The notes under the pieces were generated by a model. That model was given only the letters and a program-made list of their open reading frames with translations, was not told where the DNA came from and did not search any database. Below are positions 1 through 8,615 of a stretch of DNA of 21,234 nt, piece after piece (position 1 is the stretch's first letter; every line of letters starts with the position of its first letter). Source of the stretch: Paulinella micropora (lineage: Eukaryota > Cercozoa > Imbricatea > Euglyphida); the NCBI GenBank assembly GCA_009731375.1, contig BJOX01000256.1, positions 251,249-272,482 on the forward strand. The letters are read 5' to 3'. Made by a program: the position numbers and the translations under genes.

Positions 1-413
<413 letters not shown>

Positions 414-417
414 GTAG

Positions 418-438
418 CTTACCAGACGGGGTGTGGTC

Positions 439-444
<6 letters not shown>
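418..444 (-). repeat. echo of gene A exon 3' edge and its splice donor
   Basis: This stretch repeats the last ~21 bases of the exon at 506-673 plus its GTAAG donor (plus strand CTTACCAGACGGGG, then TGTGGTCAGGCAG). It is separated from the original by a (GA)n tract. On the minus strand it lies downstream of the real exon end and offers a second donor with the same first bases (GTAAG). Confidence 0.85.
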
Positions 445-492
<48 letters not shown>

Positions 493-505
493 GGAAGTAT
501 CTTAC

Positions 506-673
506 CAGACGGGGTGTGGTCAGGCAGCGTGTCGGAGTTCGCATCTGCGTTCTCCGCACTTTCTCGCCTTTTGTCCGGGTTGCGCGATGAGCCAGAGATG
601 GAGCCGCGGTTGGCATTTGAATTTGAATTTGAATTTTCCATCGAGCGTTGCCGACTGAGGGCCGGACCGCTAC
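506..673 (-). CDS. gene A: internal Ser/Asn-rich exon (168 nt)
   Basis: Minus-strand exon flanked by a good acceptor (ATATTACAG before 673) and a strong donor (CTG|GTAAGA after 506). One frame is open across it with two bases carried in and one carried out: 55 whole codons. The peptide starts SGPALSRQRSMENSNSNSN, continues through a basic patch (NPDKRRES) and ends DTLPDHTPS. The LSRQRS motif (L-x-R-x-x-S) matches LSRQNS and ITRQNS in the exons at 2571-2788 and 3840-4433, which is the main reason to place it in the same protein. The preceding exon runs into the gap at 2561. If that exon ends at its last visible G, the phases match and the junction codon is GGT. No family was recognised. The gene continues beyond position 1. 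Confidence 0.62.
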
Positions 674-764
674 CTGTAATATGTACATACTTGTATATGT
701 ATGTACATGAACCATATATCATTGACACAAGGTGCTGGCACTTACTTATCAGGATGCATTCATA

Positions 765-992
765 TATGTTCGTTCGTTCGTTCATTCGTTCATTCATTTC
801 ATTCATTCATTTCATTCATTCATTTCATTCATTCATTTCATTCATTCATTTCATTCATTCATTTCATTCATTCATTTCATTCATTCATTTCATTCATTCA
901 TTTCATTCACTCATTCATTCATTTAATCATTCGTCCATTCATTCATTCATTCATTCATTTCATTCATTCATTTCATTCATTCATTGATTCAC
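765..992. repeat. (CATT)n / CATTCATTT microsatellite
   Basis: Repeated CATT units with a higher-order pattern in which CATTT alternates with pairs or triplets of CATT. Translations of this array (FIHSFHS and similar) are low-complexity artefacts. Confidence 0.95.
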
Positions 993-1017
993 AATTTTAC
1001 TTGCTTATGCAGGCATA

Positions 1018-1019
1018 AA

Positions 1020-1076
<57 letters not shown>

Positions 1077-1077
1077 T
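1018..1077. repeat. (AAT)n trinucleotide array
   Basis: About 19 perfect AAT units ending in AACTAGG. It lies immediately beside the GC-rich tandem repeats that follow. Confidence 0.95.
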
Positions 1078-1132
1078 AGGGGCTACGCCAACACCTGAAA
1101 GGATGGTTGCCCCACTTCTTATCACTTTTTGG

Positions 1133-1500
1133 AGGGTCCCCCAGACCGCCCCCCCCCTGCCCGCCCCCTTTCCCTTCGACAGGTACGTTGAATTGCCGGA
1201 GGTGCCGCCTGGTGGCAAAAAACCTCAATTTTCAGGTGTGGGTGCCACCCGCGACCAGAACGGGTACGTACAATCGCAGGGCTCCCCCGGACCCCCCTTT
1301 CCCTTCGACAGGGTACATTGAATTGAAGGAGGTGCCGCAAAGGGCGCCTGGTGGCAAAAAACCTCACTTTTCAGGTGTGGGTGCCACTCGCGACCAGAAC
1401 GGGTACGTACAATCACAATGCTGGGGTTCCCGGGGGGAGGCCCCCCCGGACCCCCCTGCCCCGTCGACAGGGTACGTTCGATTGCCGGAGGCACCGGCAA
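1133..1500. repeat. three tandem copies of a GC-rich unit, about 130-160 bp
   Basis: The segment containing CGACAGGGTACGTTGAATTG recurs near 1178, 1306 and 1464. In the first two units it is followed by GGAGGTGCCG, CTGGTGGCAAAAAACCTCA and CAGGTGTGGGTGCCAC, and by the shared stretch CGACCAGAACGGGTACGTAC. The third unit diverges after about 1500. On the minus strand each unit pairs a pyrimidine-rich stretch ending in CAG with a GTACC donor-like site about 22-30 nt further on. The array may therefore be amplified copies of a small gene A exon edge near 1466-1493. None of the three forward frames stays in register from unit to unit. Confidence 0.75.
1466..1493 (-). CDS. possible gene A microexon (28 nt), tentative
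   Basis: Minus strand: a pyrimidine-rich acceptor (TTGTTTTTTGGCAG) precedes a 28-nt open segment (peptide LAGASGNR) that ends at a GTACCC donor. Related copies sit downstream on the minus strand in the two neighbouring tandem units, the pattern seen for established gene A exon edges. Its phases (1 in, 2 out) do not match the exon at 506-673 directly, so another exon would be needed between them. It may be only a repeat. Confidence 0.2.
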
Positions 1501-1670
1501 GTACTGCCAAAAAACAAGGAAACTGGCATTCAGGAGTCTCCCCTAACGCAAATATTTGCGTGAATTCCAAAAAAATTATACCAGCATCAAGATCGAATCT
1601 GGGGCTAACCACCCTGCCAATATGAGCTCCCAACTCCTCCTGGTTCCCACAAACCATGATTTATAGGGAT

Positions 1671-2159
1671 GGGGGGGGGGGGGGGGGGAAAAAAAANNNN
1701 NNNNNNNNNNNNNNNNNNNNNNNNNNNNNNNNNNNNNNNNNNNNNNNNNNNNNNNNNNNNNNNNNNNNNNNNNNNNNNNNNNNNNNNNNNNNNNNNNNNN
1801 NNNNNNNNNNNNNNNNNNNNNNNNNNNNNNNNNNNNNNNNNNNNNNNNNNNNNNNNNNNNNNNNNNNNNNNNNNNNNNNNNNNNNNNNNNNNNNNNNNNN
1901 NNNNNNNNNNNNNNNNNNNNNNNNNNNNNNNNNNNNNNNNNNNNNNNNNNNNNNNNNNNNNNNNNNNNNNNNNNNNNNNNNNNNNNNNNNNNNNNNNNNN
2001 NNNNNNNNNNNNNNNNNNNNNNNNNNNNNNNNNNNNNNNNNNNNNNNNNNNNNNNNNNNNNNNNNNNNNNNNNNNNNNNNNNNNNNNNNNNNNNNNNNNN
2101 NNNNNNNNNNNNNNNNNNNNNNNNNNNNNNNNNNNNNNNNNNNNNNNNNNNNNNNNNNN

Positions 2160-2190
<31 letters not shown>
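1671..2190. other. assembly gap (1697-2159) bounded by poly-G
   Basis: A 463-n gap preceded by an 18-20 bp G run plus an A run and followed by a run of about 31 G. These homopolymers look like assembly or sequencing artefacts at an unresolved low-complexity tract. Confidence 0.9.
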
Positions 2191-2191
<1 letters not shown>

Positions 2192-2217
2192 GAAACCAGA
2201 TTTTCATTTTTCCCCTT

Positions 2218-2230
2218 AATGATGATGATG

Positions 2231-2277
<47 letters not shown>

Positions 2278-2301
2278 CAATCAATCATAATAATAATAAT
2301 A

Positions 2302-2400
<99 letters not shown>

Positions 2401-2415
2401 GTGGTAATAATAATA

Positions 2416-2446
<31 letters not shown>

Positions 2447-2497
2447 TGATAATAATAATAACAATAACAATAACAATAACAATAACGATAACAAAAA

Positions 2498-2559
<62 letters not shown>

Positions 2560-2560
2560 G
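2218..2560. repeat. (AAT)n, (AACAAT)n, poly-A and poly-G low-complexity tract
   Basis: An AAT array with sporadic AGT and ATG variants runs to about 2455. AACAAT units, a ~50-bp A run and a 9-bp G run then abut the 10-n gap at 2561-2570. On the minus strand this follows the visible end of the gene A exon at 2571-2788. Confidence 0.93.
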
Positions 2561-2570
2561 NNNNNNNNNN

Positions 2571-4549
2571 CAGAGGAATTTCTAGAGAGCGAAAAGCGCC
2601 GACTTGTACTAGAGCGGGGGGAGGCGGAGCGAGGACTATGTGAACCGGTGGGGTTCTTGGCGTCATGCAACCACGCGGCAGTCAAGGTGCGGGGACTTGA
2701 CGTCGACGGTGGTGCAACCTTGCTTAGGCTGTTTTGCCTGCTTAGCGCAGGGCTGGCAGGGGTGGAGGAGGAGCGACGGGGGATAGACCTAATGCAGACG
2801 CAGAATATGCAGAGCATGAGATGCATAACATAACATACAGAACGTAACATGCATCACATAATATGCATCATATAACATGCATCACGTAACATGTATCGCA
2901 TTATATGCATCACGTAGAACCCATCACATAACATGCATAGCATAACATACAAGAATACAGGTGCATGGACATGTACATAATACATGATACATAATACATG
3001 ATACATAATACATAATACATAATACATAATACATATTACATAATACATAACATACCGCCTGCGCTCTGAGGAGTTGGAGCATAACATACAAGAATACAGG
3101 TACATGGACATGTGCATAATATATAATACATAATACATCATACATAATAACATAATACATAATACATAATATATCGCCTGCGCTCTTGAGGAGTTGGAGC
3201 ATAACATACAAGAATGCAGGTACATGGACATGTGCATAATATATAATACATAATACATAATACATCATACATAATACATGACATACCACCTGCGCTCTTG
3301 AGGAGTCGGAGCATAACATACAAGAATACAGGTACATGGACATGTGCATAATACATAATACATAATACATAATACATAATACATAACATACCGCCTCTGC
3401 GGAGTTTGAGTTTTGGTAATACATAATACATAACACATAATACATAATACATAATACATAATACATAATACATAATACATATTACATATTACAGAATACA
3501 TAACATACCGCCTGCGCTCTGAGGAGTTGGAGTTTTGGAAATACATAAAACATGATACATAACACATAATACATAATACATAATACATAATACATAATAC
3601 ATAATACATAAAACATAACATACCGCCTGCACTCTGAGGAGTTGGAGTTTTGGAAATACATAATACATAATACATGACACATAATACATAATACATAATG
3701 CATAATACATAATACATATTACATAATACAGAACATACCGCCTGCGCTCTGAGGAGCTGGAGTTTTGGCAATACATAATACATAATACATAACACATAAT
3801 ACATAATACATATTACATATAACATAATACATAACATACCGCCTGCGCTCAGAGGAGCTGGAGTTTTGGCGAGTGATGGGAAAGGGTGCGTGCGTGTGGT
3901 GTGAAGAAGACGAAGAAGGGTCACGGGAAGGCGATCGAGAAGAGGAAGGAGAAGGAGCATGTCGCGGAGGGGATGTAACAGCGGAGGCAGAGGAGGAGGA
4001 GGAAGGGGAAGGGAAATATGCTGAAGTGGGAGGGAAAGAGGAGGAAGATGGGGAAGGGAATGACGATGTTGGTGAGGCGGTGGGGGAGGGTAAGGAGGAA
4101 GAAGTGTTGAACGCTGCAGGGGAAGGGAGGACTGGGGAGGAGACAGTAGTGTTAGGGGACAGGGAAGTGGATTGGGCTGAAGGGCAGGGGGAGGGAGTAG
4201 ACAGCAACTGCTCCGGGGAGGCAGATAAGGGCGTGGCTAAGAATTCTGTAGGAGATTTGCCCACAGAGGTGGGCTTGGCCACTAGCGGGATGGTAAGCGA
4301 GTGAGAAGAGGAAAGTGAAGTAATTGAACTTGGGATGGGCTGGGGAGCGTGGGAAGAAATGGCCGAAATGACATCATCATCGTAGGAGTGTTTCTGGTCT
4401 AGGTCGGAAGGGGCCAAAGGGGAGAGGGCCGACCTGGTGAGGAGATAGGTAGGTAGGTAGGTAGGTGGGTAGGTGGGTAGGTGGGTAGGTGGATTAGTAG
4501 ATCGGTAGGTAGGGTAGGTTGGTGTGGATTGATAGAGGATGGATGGATG

Positions 4550-4625
<76 letters not shown>

Positions 4626-4668
4626 GACCTGGCTATAGAGCGCATGATAAACTCTGACTCTAGCACAT

Positions 4669-4731
<63 letters not shown>

Positions 4732-4854
4732 GCTATAGTGCGCATGATAAACTCTGACTCTAGCACATCTTCCTCTTCATCGCCCACACGTGTATTCCCT
4801 ACATACATACATACATTACATTACATACATACATAACATACATACATACATACA

Positions 4855-4885
<31 letters not shown>

Positions 4886-4986
4886 GACTCTAGCACATCT
4901 TCCTCTTCATCGCCCACACGTGTATCCCTACATACATACATACATTGCATTACATACATACATACATACATACAGACAAACAAACA

Positions 4987-5017
<31 letters not shown>

Positions 5018-6968
5018 GACTCTAGCACATCTTCCTCTTCATCAACCACACGTGTATTCCCTACATACATACATACACTACATACATACATACATACATA
5101 CATACATACATGCATACATACATATGACTCTAGCACATCTTCCTCTTCATCGCCCACACGTGTATTCCCTACATAGATACATACATTACATACATACAGA
5201 CAGACAGACATACATACATACATACATACATACATACATACATACATACATACATGACTCTAGCACATCTTCCTCTTCATCGCCCACACGTGTATTCCCT
5301 ACATACATACATTACATACATACATACATACATACATGCATACATACATACATACATACATATATATGACTCTAGCACATCTTCCTCTTCATCGCCCACA
5401 TGTGTATTCCCTACATACATACATACATTACATACATTACATACATACATACATAACATAACATACATAGCATACATACAGACATACAGACATACAGACA
5501 GACATACATACATACATACATACATACATACGTACGTACATACATACATACATACATACATGCATACTTACATACATACATACATACATAACATAACATA
5601 CATAACCATACATTACATACATCATTTCCATTTCCGTTTCCATTTCCATTTACATTTCCATTTAGATTTACATTTCCATTTAGACTTCCATTTCCATTTA
5701 CATTTACATTTACATTTACATTTACATTACATTTACATAACATAACATAACATAACATAACATAACATACATTACATACATTACATATATTACATACATT
5801 ACATACATTACATACATTACATACATTACATACATACACATACATACATACATACATACATACATACATACATACATACATACAAACGTGCATACGTACA
5901 TACGTACATACGTACATACATACATACATACATACATACATGCATGCATACATACATACATACAGACATACAGACAGACATACATACAGACATACATGCA
6001 GACATACATACAGACATACATACAGACATACATACAGACATACATACAGACAAACATACATACAGACATACAGACATACATACAGACAAACATACATACA
6101 GACATTACATACATACATACATACATGCATACATGCATATATACATACATGCATACCATACATGCATACATACATACATACCACATACATACATACATAC
6201 ATACATACATGCATACATACATACATACATACATGCATACATGCATACATGCATACATACATACATACATACATACATACCTGACAGGCTGGTGTTGGAA
6301 GAGGTACGAGAGGAGGGATCGTCGACGCCAGTGAGAGTAATAATCCTAGTAGTAACATTATAGTAACATAGCATGTATTAGTATATTTCAGTATTATTTG
6401 TCCGGATTGGACCTGATGCCATTTATTCCTGGTCTGTTGCCGTTTTCCTTTTCGGCTTCACTGAGCTATTAGTGTATTAGTAGTTATGATTAGTATTAGT
6501 ATTTGTGAGAGTAATCCTAGAAGTAACATTACAGCATGTATTAGTAAAATACATATTGTGTATTAGTAGTGTTATGATTAGTATTAGTATCTGTGAGAGT
6601 AATCCTAGTAGTAAAATTATAGCATGTTTTGGTATAATACATATTAGTGTATTAGTAGTGTCATGATTAGTATTAGTATTGGTGAGAGTAATCCTAGAAG
6701 TAACATTACAGCACGTTTTAGTAAAATACATATTAGTGTATTAGTGTTATGATTAGTATTAGTATTTGTGAGAGTAATCCTAGTAGTAACATTATAGCAT
6801 GTTTTAGTAATACATATTAGTGTTTTAGTAGTGTTACGATTAGTATTAGTATTTGTGAGAGTAATCCTAGTAGTAACATTACAGCATGTTTTAGTATAAT
6901 ACATATTAGTGTATTAGTAGTGTTAGGATTAGTATTAGTATTTGTGAGAGTAATCCCAGCAGTAACAA

Positions 6969-7002
<34 letters not shown>

Positions 7003-7068
7003 TTATATAGTGGGTATACTTTTGCTGGCGTGAGGGTCCACCGACCAGGCTGGGGCTGTCCAAGGGTC
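2571..7068 (-). CDS. gene A core: Ser/Pro-rich protein, five phase-matched exons, partial
   Basis: Minus-strand exons in order: 7068-7020 (49 nt), 6345-6281 (65), 4798-4729 (70), 4433-3840 (594) and 2788 to at least 2571, where a gap begins. Each has AG before and GT after it (donors AAAA|GTATAC, TCAG|GTATGT, CCAG|GTCTCT, GGCG|GTATGT). The junction codons AAG, GGG, AGG and CGG restore one frame throughout, giving about 331 residues. The first exons give GPLDSPSLVGGPSRQQ, then a TGVDDPSSRTSSNTS segment, then the acidic VGDEEEDVLESEF. The 594-nt exon begins with an acidic YDDDV segment and then becomes a long Ser/Pro tract with many S-P pairs. L/I-x-R-x-x-S sites occur as ITRQNS, LSRQNS and LSRNSS, the form preferred by AMPK/SnRK- and CDPK-type kinases. 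No globular domain, signal peptide or membrane segment is visible. I read it as a disordered, phospho-regulated protein or linker; the family is not recognised. Both ends are incomplete. Confidence 0.65.
2820..3839 (-). repeat. gene A intron: ~100-120 bp tandem repeat carrying copies of the exon 3' edge
   Basis: (ACATAATAC)n DNA interspersed with eight occurrences of an element with core CCGCCTGCGCTC, then TGAGGAG and TTGGAG. They lie near 3051, 3172, 3284, 3388, 3504, 3619, 3734 and 3835. The 3835 copy is the genuine end of the exon at 3840-4433; the others are echoes. Copies from 3388 rightwards continue into TTTTGG like the true exon. The three at 3051-3284 continue into a different tail (CATACAAGAATACAGG), and a tail-only copy sits at 2941. 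Most copies keep the GTATGT donor. Confidence 0.9.
4436..4627. repeat. GGTA, GGTG, GATG, GA and GAAA microsatellites
   Basis: Intron between the exons at 4729-4798 and 3840-4433. On the minus strand it is pyrimidine-rich and passes from (CTTT)n through (CT)n and (CTAC)n into the acceptor CTCCTCACCAG, so the arrays serve as the polypyrimidine tract. Confidence 0.93.
4629..4671 (-). repeat. echo of the 3' half of the gene A 70-nt exon
   Basis: A 43-bp near-exact copy (one clear mismatch, GAGCGC for GTGCGC) of the 3' part of the exon at 4729-4798, including its CCAG|GTCTCT donor. It is separated from the original by a (GA)n array and lies downstream on the transcribed strand. Confidence 0.88.
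4799..5420 (-). repeat. five echoes of the 5' half of the gene A 70-nt exon in (CATA)n
   Basis: About 47-bp copies at roughly 4885-4931, 5017-5064, 5125-5172, 5255-5302 and 5367-5414, separated by 60-90 bp of (CATA)n. Each carries the acceptor TATGTAG and the first ~44 nt of the exon (peptide GNTRVGDEEEDVLES) and then breaks off into (TATG)n. Only the copy at 4729-4798 continues into the full exon. All five lie upstream of the real exon on the transcribed strand. Confidence 0.92.
5420..6280. repeat. (CATA)n array with CAGA, CATTTC and ACATTACAT blocks
   Basis: Tetranucleotide CATA dominates. A (CATTTC)n-type hexamer block lies at about 5620-5730, pentamer ACATA near 5735-5770, nonamer TACATACAT/ACATTACAT to about 5835, and CAGACATA variants at 5965-6105. 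On the minus strand it begins right at the GTATGT donor of the exon at 6281-6345. Confidence 0.95.
6346..6966 (-). repeat. 87-bp minisatellite carrying the acceptor edge of a gene A exon
   Basis: Six regularly spaced units with GTGAGAGTAATCC followed by TAGTAGTAACATTA start near 6505, 6593, 6682, 6768, 6855 and 6943 (spacing 86-89 bp). The same stretch at about 6331-6360 forms the acceptor and first bases of the exon at 6281-6345. Each unit also contains GATTAGTATTAGTAT and ACATATTAGTGTATTAG. The segment at about 6380-6478 (TGTCCGGATTGGACC...) is unique sequence outside the unit. Confidence 0.9.
6970..7003. repeat. (GAT)n trinucleotide array
   Basis: About 11 GAT units inside the gene A intron, just downstream (minus strand) of the exon at 7020-7068. 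Confidence 0.95.
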
Positions 7069-7099
7069 CTGATTTTACATTATAGAAGGAAAATATAAG

Positions 7100-7295
7100 A
7101 GGGGATAGTGTAGGTAGGTAGGTGAGTAGGTAGGTAGGTCGGTGGGTAGGCAGGTAGGTAGGTAGGTAGATAGATAGGTTTAGTCTATCCAGCTCTGCTA
7201 TCCAAAGACATAGGCATAGGATAGATACGTAGATGGATAGATAGATAGATAGACAGATAGATAGACAGATAGATAGATAGATAGATAGATAGATG
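7100..7295. repeat. GGTA and GATA arrays with a 40-bp unique insert
   Basis: GGTA units at about 7108-7165 and GATA/GACA units at about 7220-7292 flank a short unique stretch (about 7178-7220). On the minus strand these supply pyrimidine-rich intron sequence upstream of the exon at 7020-7068. Confidence 0.92.
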
Positions 7296-7299
7296 AGAT

Positions 7300-7403
7300 G
7301 TCGCAAAGGAATGTAGTCCTTGCGAAGGAACGCAGTTTCACATCAAACAATAATTTGTGTACTGTGCATGTGTCCGGGATGGGAATCACGGGTAGACTGT
7401 GTT
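7300..7403 (-). CDS. gene A: probable upstream exon, 3' boundary unresolved
   Basis: A strong acceptor (CTTCTTTTTCCAG) ends at 7404. With two carried-in bases the frame is open and reads HSLPVIPIPDTCTVHKLL, then FDVKLRSFARTTFLCD, before running into (ATCT)n. The other two frames close quickly with TGA. The composition is mixed, unlike the Ser/Pro-rich exons, so it may be the edge of a folded domain; I could not name it. No donor is clearly right: CTGC|GTTCC near 7332 gives the phase the next exon needs but is weak. The 908-bp gap at 7465-8372 lies just upstream and may hide exons. Confidence 0.38.
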
Positions 7404-7464
7404 CTGGAAAAAGAAGAGGAGGAAGGACGTTGAAGAAAAAGGCAATCTAGGAATGGAGAGTGGG

Positions 7465-8372
7465 NNNNNNNNNNNNNNNNNNNNNNNNNNNNNNNNNNNN
7501 NNNNNNNNNNNNNNNNNNNNNNNNNNNNNNNNNNNNNNNNNNNNNNNNNNNNNNNNNNNNNNNNNNNNNNNNNNNNNNNNNNNNNNNNNNNNNNNNNNNN
7601 NNNNNNNNNNNNNNNNNNNNNNNNNNNNNNNNNNNNNNNNNNNNNNNNNNNNNNNNNNNNNNNNNNNNNNNNNNNNNNNNNNNNNNNNNNNNNNNNNNNN
7701 NNNNNNNNNNNNNNNNNNNNNNNNNNNNNNNNNNNNNNNNNNNNNNNNNNNNNNNNNNNNNNNNNNNNNNNNNNNNNNNNNNNNNNNNNNNNNNNNNNNN
7801 NNNNNNNNNNNNNNNNNNNNNNNNNNNNNNNNNNNNNNNNNNNNNNNNNNNNNNNNNNNNNNNNNNNNNNNNNNNNNNNNNNNNNNNNNNNNNNNNNNNN
7901 NNNNNNNNNNNNNNNNNNNNNNNNNNNNNNNNNNNNNNNNNNNNNNNNNNNNNNNNNNNNNNNNNNNNNNNNNNNNNNNNNNNNNNNNNNNNNNNNNNNN
8001 NNNNNNNNNNNNNNNNNNNNNNNNNNNNNNNNNNNNNNNNNNNNNNNNNNNNNNNNNNNNNNNNNNNNNNNNNNNNNNNNNNNNNNNNNNNNNNNNNNNN
8101 NNNNNNNNNNNNNNNNNNNNNNNNNNNNNNNNNNNNNNNNNNNNNNNNNNNNNNNNNNNNNNNNNNNNNNNNNNNNNNNNNNNNNNNNNNNNNNNNNNNN
8201 NNNNNNNNNNNNNNNNNNNNNNNNNNNNNNNNNNNNNNNNNNNNNNNNNNNNNNNNNNNNNNNNNNNNNNNNNNNNNNNNNNNNNNNNNNNNNNNNNNNN
8301 NNNNNNNNNNNNNNNNNNNNNNNNNNNNNNNNNNNNNNNNNNNNNNNNNNNNNNNNNNNNNNNNNNNNNNNN
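7465..8372. other. assembly gap (908 n)
   Basis: The largest unresolved stretch in the window. It lies inside gene A between the candidate exons at 7403 and 9855. Any reading frame across it is meaningless. Confidence 0.99.
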
Positions 8373-8431
8373 TAGATAGATAGATAGATAGATAGATAGG
8401 TAGGTAGGTAGGTAGGTTGGTAGGTAGGTAC

Positions 8432-8511
<80 letters not shown>

Positions 8512-8615
8512 ATAGATAGGTAGGCAGATAGGCAGATAGGTAGATAGGTAGACAGATATTAGATAGATTAGATAGATTACATAGATTAGATAGATTACAT
8601 AGATAGATAGATAGA
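8373..8615. repeat. GATA, GGTA and GATTA microsatellites
   Basis: Long GATA array with a GGTA block at about 8397-8427, then a degenerate TAGATTACA/TAGATTAGA block to 8615. Confidence 0.95.

Noticed and set aside
3873-4304. 143-residue Glu/Gly-rich plus-strand reading frame
   Set aside because: It is the reverse of the minus-strand Ser/Pro-rich exon at 3840-4433, which has flanking splice sites in matching phases; TCC/TCT codons read backwards give GGA/AGA.
4885-5414. Five ~47-bp direct repeats with 60-90 bp spacers resembling a CRISPR array
   Set aside because: The spacers are (CATA)n and not unique, the repeat is a truncated copy of the neighbouring exon, and the context is eukaryotic.
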